Shown: in pieces, positions 19,541 through 29,118 of the stretch
How the letters are laid out: every line of letters begins with the position of its first letter
Position numbering within the stretch: position 1 is the stretch's first letter
Notes under the pieces: model-generated
The model's database searches: none
What the model saw: only the letters and a program-made list of their open reading frames with translations
What the model was told of the DNA's origin: nothing
Position numbers and translations under genes: made by a program
NCBI GenBank assembly: GCA_964460115.1
Contig: CAYWPR010000001.1
Span: forward strand, 186,001 to 250,000
DNA length: 64,000 bases
Source: JAEUJZ01 sp964460115
GTDB lineage: Bacteria > Myxococcota_A > Polyangia > Palsa-1104 > JAEUJZ01
Direction: 5' to 3'

Positions 19541-22345
19541 ATGACTAGACTTCTTGATCATCCCTACGCCGATTTCATTACTTCCGTCGAGAAACCCGCC
19601 CGCTATCTAGGCGGCGAGTATCAATCGGTGTGCAAAGACTGGAACGCCGAAGCGCTGCAAGTGCGTCTGGCCCTGGCCTTTCCCGACGTCTACGAGATCG
19701 GCATGTCCCATCTTGGGACCAAAATTCTTTATTCGCTGCTCAATAAGGACCCGCGCATCCTGTGCGAACGCACGTTCACGCCCTGGGTGGACATGGAGGC
19801 CGAGCTGCGCCGTCGCTCGCTGCCGCTTTTGACGTTGGAATCGGCGCGGGCGCTGCGCGATTTTGACGTCGTCGGCATGTCTTTGCAGTACGAGCTGACC
19901 TATACAAACTGCCTGACCCTTTTGGATCTGGGCGGCATCCCCCTGCGATCTAGCGAGCGCGGCGACGACGATCCGCTGATCATCGGCGGCGGTCCCACCG
20001 CCACCCATCCCGAGCCGGTCGCGCCCTTTTTCGACTGCTTTCTTCTGGGCGAAGCCGAAGAGGTACTGCCGTCGCTGCTGCTTTATTACGGCGAGATGAA
20101 GCGGCAGCGGGTGCCGCGCCGCGAACGTCTGATTCGCCTGGCCGAGCGCGGCGCCATCTACGTGCCCGAACTGTACAGCACCAAACGCGATCCCGATTCG
20201 CACCGCGTCGTCATCGATCGCCCGCTGGATTCGCGCGTGCCCACGCACGTCGTGCGCACTTGGGTGCGCGATTTGAACAAGTTTCCTTTTCCCGCCGACT
20301 CGCCGGTGCCCTACGCCGAAGCCATTTTCGATCGAGTCAGCGTCGAAATCGCCCGCGGCTGCACCGAAGGTTGTCGCTTTTGCCAGGCTGGCATGATTTA
20401 TCGGCCGGTGCGCGAGCGCGATCCCGATTCGATCGTTGAAAGCGTCGTGCAGGGCATCAAAAACGGGGGCCACGACGAGACGTCTTTGACTTCGCTGTCC
20501 ACTGCCGATTACTCGTGCATTCAGCCGCTGATGAAAAAAGTCATGGCGAAAATGCGACAGGAAAAAGTCTCGCTGTCGGTTTCGTCGCTGCGCGCCTACG
20601 GCTTAAATCCGGAAATCCTCGACGAGATGTCCAGCGTGCGAGCCACCGGCCTGACGTTTGCGCCGGAAGCCGGCACGCAGCGCATGCGCGACGTCATCAA
20701 CAAAAACGTCACCGAAGAAGACATCACTCGCTCGGCCGAGAATATCTTTAGCCGCGGCTGGTCGCGCATGAAGCTGTACTTCATGATCGGCCTGCCGACT
20801 GAAACCGATGAAGACGTCGCGGGCATCGTCGACACCGGGACGCGGCTAAAGCGCCTTGGGCAGCGCATTCGCAAAGATGCCGATGTGACCATCTCGGTTT
20901 CCAGCCACGTGCCCAAACCGCATACGCCCTTTCAGTGGTGCGCTCAAGATTCCAGCGACGATATCGAGCGCAAACAGCGCCTGTTAAAAGATCTGGCGCG
21001 GGCGCAGCGGGTGCCGCTGAAACACCACGATCGCGATATGTCGTGGGTGGAAGGTCTTTTGTGTCGCGGCGATCGGCCGATGGCCGATGTCATCGAAAAT
21101 GCCTGGCGCAAAGGCGCGCGTTTCGATAGCTGGGACGATCGTTTCGACCTTTCGGTGTGGCAAGAAGCCCTGGCCGAGGCCGGCCTAGACGAGGCGCCTT
21201 ATTTTATGACGCTGCCCGTGGACGCTCGGCTGCCCTGGGACCATCTAGACATCGGTCTAGAAGAAGGTTTTTTGGCGCGCGAGTACCGCAAAGCGCTAAA
21301 AGACCGGCTGTCGCCGCCGTGCGGCAAACCGTTCGGCTCGCTGCTCCACCACAACAATGTGCAAGAAGCGCTGGCCGATACGCGCAAGCTCATCTGTTAC
21401 GACTGCGGCGTCGCCTGCGACATGACGCAAATGCGAGAAGAGCGTCTGGTTTATCTGCGCACGCTCGGCGCCGCCGCGCCCCAGCCTCCAGCGCCAAGCA
21501 ACGAGGAACGCCAAAAAGAGCGAATCGCTCGCCGCGGCCCGACGACGGTGCGACCGCAGCCGGCATTTGTGCAAAGCGCCGGTCATCGCTATCGCATTCG
21601 CTATCGCAAGCTTGGCCGAGCCGCTTTTATTGCCCATCTAGACACGATGCGCTTGCTGCAGCGGATGCTGCGTCGCGCCGGCGTTGAAATGATTTACACC
21701 CGCGGTTTTCATCCCAAGCCCGACATGAGCTTTGGACCAGCGCTGGGTCTAGGCATTCACAGCCTGTGCGAGTTTGTCGAGCTGCGTCTGGAGAACACGC
21801 AAGAAAAAGGCGCGCCGCTGCCCGCTGCTGAACTGCACAGCCGCCTTGCTGCTGCCGCTCCAGAGGGTTTTTTCATCGATCGGGTGGTTTTGCTGCCTGA
21901 AAATGCGCCCAGTCTGTCGCGACTGATTGAGCGCATGGAAATCGCCATCGGGCTCGGCGAATCGCCGTCGGATCCAGCGCGCATGGTCGACTATCAGCAG
22001 CGTTCTTTGATTGTCGAAAGAAAAAAAGAGCAAGAAGTCGCCAAACAAATCGATGTCGGGCGCTATTTAATCAGTGTCGAAGTTCCCTCGGCAGAAGCCG
22101 CGGCGCCGCTGCGCAAAACGCTAGAGTGGCCGACGCAGCTTGTCATGGTGCGCGCCGTGCTGCGCGTTTGCGGAGACGGCGGGGCCAAACCCTCAGAAGT
22201 CGCCACGGCGCTTCTTGGTCAACCGCCGCCGCCATTTAGCCGTTATGCGCGCATTGGCCTTTACGGACCGGGCGGAGCCGACTTGTGCGAATGCATAAGC
22301 GCCCCGACGCCGCAAAAACCCGATGAGGCGGTGCTACATTCATGA
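19541..22345 (+). CDS. Radical SAM protein fused to DUF2344 (TIGR03960 + TIGR03936 type)
   Basis: 934 residues from ATG 19541, one base after the leuS stop; the frame is open upstream, but those codons overlap leuS. Residues about 20-190 form a B12-binding-like domain without a visible cobalt-binding His (FPDVYEIGMSHLGTKILYSLL, DVVGMSLQYELTYTN). The radical SAM domain has CXXXCXXC as C274-C278-C281 (RGCTEGCRFCQAG), binding a 4Fe-4S cluster and SAM. The C-terminal about 240 residues (RYRIRYRKLGRAAFIAHLDT, then TRGFHPKPDMSFGPAL) match DUF2344, usually encoded beside or fused to this radical SAM protein. The family has no proven reaction; a role in RNA or ribosome modification is often suggested. 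Its position after leuS fits a translation link. It overlaps the next gene by 4 nt. Confidence 0.88.
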   Translation: MTRLLDHPYADFITSVEKPARYLGGEYQSVCKDWNAEALQVRLALAFPDVYEIGMSHLGTKILYSLLNKDPRILCERTFTPWVDMEAELRRRSLPLLTLESARALRDFDVVGMSLQYELTYTNCLTLLDLGGIPLRSSERGDDDPLIIGGGPTATHPEPVAPFFDCFLLGEAEEVLPSLLLYYGEMKRQRVPRRERLIRLAERGAIYVPELYSTKRDPDSHRVVIDRPLDSRVPTHVVRTWVRDLNKFPFPADSPVPYAEAIFDRVSVEIARGCTEGCRFCQAGMIYRPVRERDPDSIVESVVQGIKNGGHDETSLTSLSTADYSCIQPLMKKVMAKMRQEKVSLSVSSLRAYGLNPEILDEMSSVRATGLTFAPEAGTQRMRDVINKNVTEEDITRSAENIFSRGWSRMKLYFMIGLPTETDEDVAGIVDTGTRLKRLGQRIRKDADVTISVSSHVPKPHTPFQWCAQDSSDDIERKQRLLKDLARAQRVPLKHHDRDMSWVEGLLCRGDRPMADVIENAWRKGARFDSWDDRFDLSVWQEALAEAGLDEAPYFMTLPVDARLPWDHLDIGLEEGFLAREYRKALKDRLSPPCGKPFGSLLHHNNVQEALADTRKLICYDCGVACDMTQMREERLVYLRTLGAAAPQPPAPSNEERQKERIARRGPTTVRPQPAFVQSAGHRYRIRYRKLGRAAFIAHLDTMRLLQRMLRRAGVEMIYTRGFHPKPDMSFGPALGLGIHSLCEFVELRLENTQEKGAPLPAAELHSRLAAAAPEGFFIDRVVLLPENAPSLSRLIERMEIAIGLGESPSDPARMVDYQQRSLIVERKKEQEVAKQIDVGRYLISVEVPSAEAAAPLRKTLEWPTQLVMVRAVLRVCGDGGAKPSEVATALLGQPPPPFSRYARIGLYGPGGADLCECISAPTPQKPDEAVLHS

Positions 22346-24525
22346 CCGCAGCCGCGCGCCTGCTTTTCGGCATCGCCATCACCCTTTGTGCCTGTACGTA
22401 TAGTCGCGAGCCGGAAAATCTCGCCGGGCAGGACGTACGCCTTGTGGTGATTCATACCTCGGACATTCACTCGAGGCTTTTGCCCTATTTGTATGCGCCC
22501 AACACGCCCGATCGCAACCTGGGGCTTTTGGCCTTGCCCGGCGTGTGCCGTGAAGATCGAGTGTGCAGCACCGATTTTGGGCGCTCGTGTCAGTCCGATG
22601 GCGATTGCTTGCCGTTTTCGACCGCCTCGGTAGGCGGCGCGGCGCGCCTGGCCACCGTCATCAAGCGCGAAGAATCGCGAGCGCCGCGTTTTATACACCT
22701 TGACTCGGGCGATATGTTTCAGGGCGCCCCAATCTTCAATTTGTTTAATGGCGAGGCCGAAGTGCGCGCCATGGGACTGCTGGGCGTTTCGGGCATGGCG
22801 CTTGGCAATCACGAGTTTGACAAAGGCGCGGTGATGCTTGGCCTACAGCTTATGAACAACGGTCCGAGCTTTCCGATCATGGCCGCCAATTATGAATGGG
22901 CCGATCCCGACGATCCTCTGCAGCCCAAGCTGCGCCGTTTTATTTCGCCAATGGCCGTCTACAACGTGCAAGGCATCAAAATCGGCGTCATTGGACTTGG
23001 CAATGTTTCTTCGTTAAATAGCTCCGTCGAGGGCGACAACTCGCTAGGCCTTCGCGCGCGGGATGCCAAGCAGGCGGTCGGCGATTTGGTGCGCGTGCTC
23101 CGCCCGCAAGTCGACTTGCTGTTTCTGCTAAGCCATGCCGGTCCCGACGAGGATCAGGTGGTGGCGGCCGAAGTGACCGAAGATACCGCGGCCATCGAGT
23201 CACAGGATCCTAACCTGCAGGCGCTGGGCGATATCGCCGGCATCGACGTGGTGCTGGGCGGGCATCTGCACGTTGTCTATAACCCCCCCGTCGATCTGGC
23301 GCACTACGACGAGCAGAACAACTTTTTAGGGCACACGGTCATCGTCAATTCCGGTGCCTTCGCCAAATTCATTGGCTCTTTGGACATGGTGGTGCACATG
23401 GGCGATAAGGCCGCGTCCGATCCGCGGCTGCACCGCACGTTCATCAAAAGTTACACCTACCGCGTCATTCCCATTACCGAGCGGATGTGGCAACCAGGCG
23501 ATCCTGAGGATCCCTGCGACCCGCTGATACGCTGCGATCCGCCGCATCCATCAAATCCGCCGGTAAGCTGTCCTTGGAAAGGCAAAGATACGCCACCGCT
23601 GCCGCGCGTCGTCTGCATTCCCGCCGATGCCGAGATGGCGCGGCTGATGGAACCCTACGAAATTCAGATGCATCAAAAGCTGAACCTGGGACAGGTTTAT
23701 GGCGTTGTGCCCTGCCCAGCCGGCGCCTCGACTTGTCCGAAGCTTTTGCGCAATGATCCGGGCGGCGGAGATTCGCAGGTCGGCAATTTGGTGGCGGCCG
23801 CCATGCGCTTGCGCCGCGAAGCGGAAGCCGATTTCGGACTGACGAACTCCCTAGGCATTCGTGCCGACTTTGAATCCGGCCCGCTGACGCTGGAAGCCCT
23901 TTACAACGTCTTTCCCTTCGACAACACCATCACCACGCAGTTTCTTTCCGGAGATGAGGTGCTGCAACTGCTGGATTTTGTCGCCCGCCGTTCTGCCGAA
24001 CGCGGCTGTCGCAGCCAGGTGCAGGTTTCCGGCATCTACTTTTCAATGATGTGCGACAACCGCGCCGCCAATCAGCGCTCGGTGCCGACTTCCTGTACCC
24101 AGCGCTTGACGAGCTCGGCGGCTGAGAGAGCTACTTGGAATGGTTCCTATGCCTACGATGTCGCGCTTGGCGACAACTGCCGCAAACCCGACGGCAGCGT
24201 CGATCTATCCACGTGCCGACCGCTCGACTGCTTTGCCAGCTACAAAGTCGCTGTCAACGACTACATTTCTATCGGTGGCTCGGGCTTTGACGTGCTCAAG
24301 CGCAATACCACGCGCTTTAACACCGGCATCAGTCTGCGCGACGCGCTGGCCGACTACATTCGCTCGCTGGGCAAAAATCCTCTATATCGCTGCGCTGCCG
24401 ACGACAAAGCCTTCACCAACATCAAGGGAGTCAGCGCCACCGGGCCTTATGATTACTCAAGCGTCACTTGCCTTTTGCCGGCAGTGCATGCGCACGACGG
24501 CCGCATTCGCCCCACCGTGCGCTAG
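22342..24525 (+). CDS. 5'-nucleotidase/metallophosphatase-family lipoprotein
   Basis: 727 residues. The N-terminal signal ends in a lipobox-like LCAC (about residue 16-19). The calcineurin-like phosphatase core shows HTSDIHSRLLPY, DSGDMFQG, GNHEFDKG, LLSHAG and GGHLHVVYNPP (residues about 35-315), all metal-binding motifs of the UshA/5'-nucleotidase family. A C-terminal 5'-nucleotidase domain follows (LTNSLGIRADFESGPLT, then VFPFDNTI). Two Cys-rich insertions (about residues 67-93 and 392-430) are unlike UshA and recall disulfide-rich modules of myxobacterial exoproteins. It should hydrolyse nucleotides outside the cytoplasm. Start ATG overlaps the preceding stop (ATGA). Its stop overlaps that of the convergent alpha-2-macroglobulin gene. 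Confidence 0.87.
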   Translation: MTAAARLLFGIAITLCACTYSREPENLAGQDVRLVVIHTSDIHSRLLPYLYAPNTPDRNLGLLALPGVCREDRVCSTDFGRSCQSDGDCLPFSTASVGGAARLATVIKREESRAPRFIHLDSGDMFQGAPIFNLFNGEAEVRAMGLLGVSGMALGNHEFDKGAVMLGLQLMNNGPSFPIMAANYEWADPDDPLQPKLRRFISPMAVYNVQGIKIGVIGLGNVSSLNSSVEGDNSLGLRARDAKQAVGDLVRVLRPQVDLLFLLSHAGPDEDQVVAAEVTEDTAAIESQDPNLQALGDIAGIDVVLGGHLHVVYNPPVDLAHYDEQNNFLGHTVIVNSGAFAKFIGSLDMVVHMGDKAASDPRLHRTFIKSYTYRVIPITERMWQPGDPEDPCDPLIRCDPPHPSNPPVSCPWKGKDTPPLPRVVCIPADAEMARLMEPYEIQMHQKLNLGQVYGVVPCPAGASTCPKLLRNDPGGGDSQVGNLVAAAMRLRREAEADFGLTNSLGIRADFESGPLTLEALYNVFPFDNTITTQFLSGDEVLQLLDFVARRSAERGCRSQVQVSGIYFSMMCDNRAANQRSVPTSCTQRLTSSAAERATWNGSYAYDVALGDNCRKPDGSVDLSTCRPLDCFASYKVAVNDYISIGGSGFDVLKRNTTRFNTGISLRDALADYIRSLGKNPLYRCAADDKAFTNIKGVSATGPYDYSSVTCLLPAVHAHDGRIRPTVR

Positions 24526-27500
24526 GGTTCAATAGACACTTGGGTGCCGGCCACCCAGGTTTTGTGCTCGTCTGTGTAGTACAGATAAGCGGTCGAGGCC
24601 TGCGCGGTATACTCACCGGCGGCAAAGGCCACTAGGTCCAGCGGAATTTCAAGCTGCTGCCGCGGCTTCATTTCGCGCAGGTATAGGTTGATCTGGCGCG
24701 GCTGCGTTTCATAAAAAGCAATCAGCCCTTTTTCGCGCAGTTCTTTAAGCTGCCAGGTCTGAAACGTCAGACCGCCGGGAAGCTCGACGCGGGCCAAAGT
24801 CATCGGTTGGCCGCGATCGGTTTTGTTGGTCAGAAGCACGCGCATGCGCACCGACTCGCCTAGTTTCAGCTTGGTGCGCGAAAGGGTCGTGGAAAGATCC
24901 ACCGCGGCCTGCGGACTTGAGGCCGGCTGCAGCGAGCGATAATCAAGCGCCATGCTGAAGGGCAGCGCCAGGTGGCCGCTGTGACGCAGCTCGATGTGAT
25001 TGGGTCCCTGCTTTAAGTGCTGGGCCAAGCCGTTTATGATCACCGGCTCGCGCGCCGTGGCTTCATAGGTACGCGTCGCCACCGGCTGACCGTTGATAAA
25101 CAGCATCACGCTGCCTCCAGCATGATGGCGCGCTTGGGTGGCCATATAAGCCACAAGCGCCTTCAAGCTAAGCACAGTGGCTTGCGTCGAACCAAAGCCG
25201 CCCAATCCGCGCCGATGGCTCAGCAGCCATTCCACGGCTCGATCCACTTGCGCATCGTGTCCGCCCGCTTTGATCATTGCCAATAAGGAAAGCGCCGTCG
25301 TCTCGATTTGCAGATTTTCCCCGCCAGAGCGAGTAATGCTGTGATCGGCTTTTTTGAAAGAGCCGTCAGCTTCCTGCAGGGCGATAAGCCGCCGCGCCGC
25401 CGCCTGCCCTGCCCCTTTGCGTCCGCTGTTCAAAAGCGAGCTTGTAGAAAGCGCCAGCAGATAGGCATCGGAGGTGTTTTGCGCCAAAGCCGCCGCGACT
25501 TCGACTTCGGCATCTAGCCCGCTCTGCTTGGCCTCGGTCAGGCTGTAGGTGATATAGGCATCGGTGACCGTTTTGGAAGCATGGCCGAAGCTGTCTATCG
25601 ATTTGGCATCGCGCAAGTAACCGCCCTTGCCGTCGCGACGGCTCAAAAGCCAGTCGGCCGTGCGGGTGATCATTTGCCGATCCACGTCGTGAAACACTGC
25701 GCGCATATCCGTAAATTCCAGCAAGCCATAAGCCGTCAGGGCTTCGTGTCCGGGCGCGGCCCCAAACCATTCATAGCCGCGCTGCGCGGTCTCATAGCCA
25801 ATCAGTCGTTTGTAGCCTTCGTCGATCAGCCGATACGCTCGGCCGGTCAGCCGCGGATCCGAAACCCCTTCCTCGCGCAGCGCGCGCAGAATCATCACAT
25901 TGGGGTAATTGGCGCTAGAGGCCTGCTCGAAGCAGCCCACCGGATGGTGCAGCATGCTTTCCAGACTGGCCACCATGTTGCTAAGCAGGCTTGGGTAGAT
26001 GCGCACCTGCCCCTCGGCCGTGGCCGGCAAGGCAGCCGTCAAATCGAAGTTTTGCGCAAAAGATTCACGCAGGCGACCGCTTTTGGCGATGTGCTGCGGA
26101 AAACCGCGCGGGCTGACGGCAATTTCGCGAGTGATCTCGTCGCGCAATCCGGAAGCCTCAGCGACAAAATGCACCTCGCTAAGTCCGCGCTTGCCGGTGA
26201 CAGTCAGCGGATAATAAAGCGTGTCGCGGGCCGATGCGGCCAAGGCGCCGCTCGTGCGCTCGACGGGACGATCGAGCGATAACAGGTTTCCAAAACGCGC
26301 CTCCAAATTGACCTGCACCGGCCGGCTGATTTCGTTTGTAAGCACAAGCGGCAGCTTGATGCGATCGCCTTCGCTGACTTCCACAGGCAGCTTCACCGCT
26401 AGGCTGAAAGGCCGGCTGGATTTCAGCACGGTCTCATCGCGCCCCGCGGCGCCGCCACCGACCCCTTCGCTGAGCACGCGAAAAGAAGTTACGCCGTCCG
26501 ACAAATAAAAACTGACGGTGGCTTTGCCGTCTTGACCGGTCTGCACCAAAGGTTGCCAGGCGATGGTTTCGCGAAAATCGTTGCGTGGACCGCTGTAGTC
26601 AGGCTGGTAGATCGGCGCCGGAAACACGCGTACCGGAGCCCAAGCCTCCGGTGGACGGCGCCGTGGCGCTGGAGTCGCGACGGCGCCGCGCCCGGCCCCC
26701 ATAAAATCCGGGCGGTCCAGATCCATGAGCGCGCCTTGCGCGATTTGCTGCGCCGGCATGGGCCGACCGGCTGCTTTGGTCGCTTGCGCATCCAGGTCCG
26801 CGGCCAGCCCGGCCTTATTGACTTTGGCTTCCGCGGCAGCACGCGGCGGCGCGGCCGGCGCGGGTGGAGGCGGCGGGGCCATAGCCGGAGTGGCGGGCTG
26901 CATGGTGGCTTTGGGCGCCATCGGCTGCGGACCGGCTTTGGCCATGGGCCGCGGTTCAAAAGCGATGTCTTTTTTGGCTTTGCGGGCGGGCTCTTCTCGA
27001 CGTTCCGCATCCATGGGGGCGGGCCTTAGATCATCCTCGCCCTGAATCTTTTGAGCCAGCTTTTTGTGCGGCGGGGTTTTTTCGACGATGGGCGGCGCCT
27101 CGGCAAGCGGCGCGTGGCCCTTCAAGAATAGGACCCCGGTTTGCGCTCGCGCGCCCAGGTTGCGGTTTGGCCGCGGCGGCAAAAGTCCGGGCAGCCACTC
27201 GAAGCGGCGATAGCCGCGGGTGCCCATCAAAAGGTCCATGGCCAGCGCTGATTTTTCTTCGCTCAGATCAAAATAGAAGTTGGGTTCCTCAACCTTGCCT
27301 GGCAGCTCGGGTTCCAGATACAGCCGGCTTAAGATGTGTCCGGTCTTGTCGTCGGCAAAACTCCACACGGTGTCATCAATGACCGACAGCGACAAATCCG
27401 CCGGCAAGGGGTTGCCGCGAGCGTCGGTGGTCAAAATGTCTAGCTGCACTTTGTCGCGCGGCACGTAGGCCTTTTTGTCAGGGCTTATTTGAATGCCCAG

Positions 27501-29006
27501 CCGCGCACGGCGCTGACGATAGACAAGGCGCTCGGCCAGCGGCTGCAGCGCTTCATCAAAAAGGGTGATGCGCGCGGCGCCTTGCACGCTGCCGAGCGTC
27601 TCTGTGCCGCGACCGCGCGGTCCCAAGTACACAACGGCCGCCTGGCCGGCGGGTACATCGACGGCCGCGGCGTCGAGCAAATTTTCGCGAACCATGGCGC
27701 TTAGCACCACTTTGCGCGGCCGAGTACATTGCACGCTCAGTCGCGTTTCGCCCAGTTGCCCGTCGAGGTCATCGTAGCTGCGCAGCACGCAGCCATCGAT
27801 AAGGGCGGCCGGCACGGGATACTTGTCGGAAATCCCCACGGGCTTGTCGATTTCAATGTGGTAGCTGCGACCGGGCTGCGGCAAAAGTTCAAAGCGCCCT
27901 AGGCCGTCGCGCACGCTTTCGAATTTGCTGACCACGTTGCCGCTGTCATCGACGACTCGACCAGCGATATCGGCGGGTTTGCCCAGGGGATTTTTGGCTT
28001 CGAAGTAGACGCGCCCGGGCAAGCCAGTGACAAGGTCCCCGCCCTCGGGATAGGCCGCCACGGCAAGCTTCTTTAAAACGATGGGCACGCGGCGCGCAAT
28101 CGATTCGGTCAAACCGCCGTCATCGCACAGCACAGTCAGCAGACCGTCGCCTAAAGCAATCTCTTTAGGCAGCGTGAAGCGGACCAGGCCCTCGCCTTGC
28201 GCATCGGTAGTCAGCTTTACACTGGGCAGATCTTGGCCATCGAGGCGAACGGCGGCGGTCAGCGCGTGGTTTTTAAGAGCCTCGCCAGTTGGGCGTTTGA
28301 CTTCGATGGTGGCGCTGACTTCATCGCCGGCGCCGTAAGCCTTGCGCACAAATTCCAATTTCATCTTGAGGCGCGGAGCTTCGTAGCTCGATACAACCAC
28401 CGCTCGCTCAGCTTTTTGCCCATCGAAGGTGCGTACCCGCAGGGTGTATTCGCCGCCGGCAAGGCCCGTTTGCAGCGCAAAGTCGGTCTGGGCCATGCCG
28501 GACTGTTCGTGCACCTTTTTCTTGGCGATGGGCGCACCGCGCGGGCTCAATAGCTCGATATGCATGCCGGCGGATTTGTGCTCGGAAGAAAAAGACCGCG
28601 TGCTTAGATCCCAGACTTTCAGCCACAGGGTCTCGCCGGGTTTGTAAAGCGGCTTGTCGGTTTGAATGTGAATGCGCCGTCCTATATGGCCCGAAAAATA
28701 GCTGGCGATCTTTGTGCGTAGCGCTTCTGTGGCCGGAAAGCTGTCTAGGCGCGGCGATGGCGGCGGTGCAGCTTCAGCCGGCAGGGGCGGCCGCGGCGGT
28801 TTAGGCCCCGACGGCGGCGCCACAGAGCCATCCACGATAGGGACGGGCGGGACCGGCGCGAAAGTAGATGCGTCAGATGGCGCTGGGGGCGCAACCTGAG
28901 TCATCGGTGACAAAGCGCGCTTTTGGGAAGCAGGCGGAGCATCGGTCAATTCGCAGGCCAAAACAAAACAGGCGGCGATAGGTACGCCGAAAAAACGCGA
29001 TCGCAT
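24522..29006 (-). CDS. Bacterial alpha-2-macroglobulin, thioester-type lipoprotein
   Basis: 1494 residues from ATG 29006, which has a TTGGAGG site upstream; a longer start at 29018 is less likely. The signal peptide ends in a lipobox VLAC. A Pro-rich linker is followed by MG domains (HIQTDKPLYKPGETLWLKVW near residue 100, the A2M_N signature). A second linker rich in Pro, Ala, Lys and Met lies around residues 640-770. The thioester GCFEQ has its Cys at residue 1025, followed by a helical TED domain (NYPNVMILRAL and GLGGFGSTQATVLSLKAL). Such proteins trap proteases that attack the cell envelope, with the thioester cross-linking the attacker. The usual partner pbpC is not adjacent; hutH and the 5'-nucleotidase gene are its neighbours. 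Confidence 0.92.
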   Translation of the reverse strand: MRSRFFGVPIAACFVLACELTDAPPASQKRALSPMTQVAPPAPSDASTFAPVPPVPIVDGSVAPPSGPKPPRPPLPAEAAPPPSPRLDSFPATEALRTKIASYFSGHIGRRIHIQTDKPLYKPGETLWLKVWDLSTRSFSSEHKSAGMHIELLSPRGAPIAKKKVHEQSGMAQTDFALQTGLAGGEYTLRVRTFDGQKAERAVVVSSYEAPRLKMKLEFVRKAYGAGDEVSATIEVKRPTGEALKNHALTAAVRLDGQDLPSVKLTTDAQGEGLVRFTLPKEIALGDGLLTVLCDDGGLTESIARRVPIVLKKLAVAAYPEGGDLVTGLPGRVYFEAKNPLGKPADIAGRVVDDSGNVVSKFESVRDGLGRFELLPQPGRSYHIEIDKPVGISDKYPVPAALIDGCVLRSYDDLDGQLGETRLSVQCTRPRKVVLSAMVRENLLDAAAVDVPAGQAAVVYLGPRGRGTETLGSVQGAARITLFDEALQPLAERLVYRQRRARLGIQISPDKKAYVPRDKVQLDILTTDARGNPLPADLSLSVIDDTVWSFADDKTGHILSRLYLEPELPGKVEEPNFYFDLSEEKSALAMDLLMGTRGYRRFEWLPGLLPPRPNRNLGARAQTGVLFLKGHAPLAEAPPIVEKTPPHKKLAQKIQGEDDLRPAPMDAERREEPARKAKKDIAFEPRPMAKAGPQPMAPKATMQPATPAMAPPPPPAPAAPPRAAAEAKVNKAGLAADLDAQATKAAGRPMPAQQIAQGALMDLDRPDFMGAGRGAVATPAPRRRPPEAWAPVRVFPAPIYQPDYSGPRNDFRETIAWQPLVQTGQDGKATVSFYLSDGVTSFRVLSEGVGGGAAGRDETVLKSSRPFSLAVKLPVEVSEGDRIKLPLVLTNEISRPVQVNLEARFGNLLSLDRPVERTSGALAASARDTLYYPLTVTGKRGLSEVHFVAEASGLRDEITREIAVSPRGFPQHIAKSGRLRESFAQNFDLTAALPATAEGQVRIYPSLLSNMVASLESMLHHPVGCFEQASSANYPNVMILRALREEGVSDPRLTGRAYRLIDEGYKRLIGYETAQRGYEWFGAAPGHEALTAYGLLEFTDMRAVFHDVDRQMITRTADWLLSRRDGKGGYLRDAKSIDSFGHASKTVTDAYITYSLTEAKQSGLDAEVEVAAALAQNTSDAYLLALSTSSLLNSGRKGAGQAAARRLIALQEADGSFKKADHSITRSGGENLQIETTALSLLAMIKAGGHDAQVDRAVEWLLSHRRGLGGFGSTQATVLSLKALVAYMATQARHHAGGSVMLFINGQPVATRTYEATAREPVIINGLAQHLKQGPNHIELRHSGHLALPFSMALDYRSLQPASSPQAAVDLSTTLSRTKLKLGESVRMRVLLTNKTDRGQPMTLARVELPGGLTFQTWQLKELREKGLIAFYETQPRQINLYLREMKPRQQLEIPLDLVAFAAGEYTAQASTAYLYYTDEHKTWVAGTQVSIEP

Positions 29007-29118
29007 ACAAACCTCCAAGATGGGATTGCCAACGCATCGGCGGCAAAGAAGGTCTTTGCGGACCGAAACAAATGGCCCCCCCGGGCGATTTTACGATCGC
29101 AAGAAACGAAATAGATGA

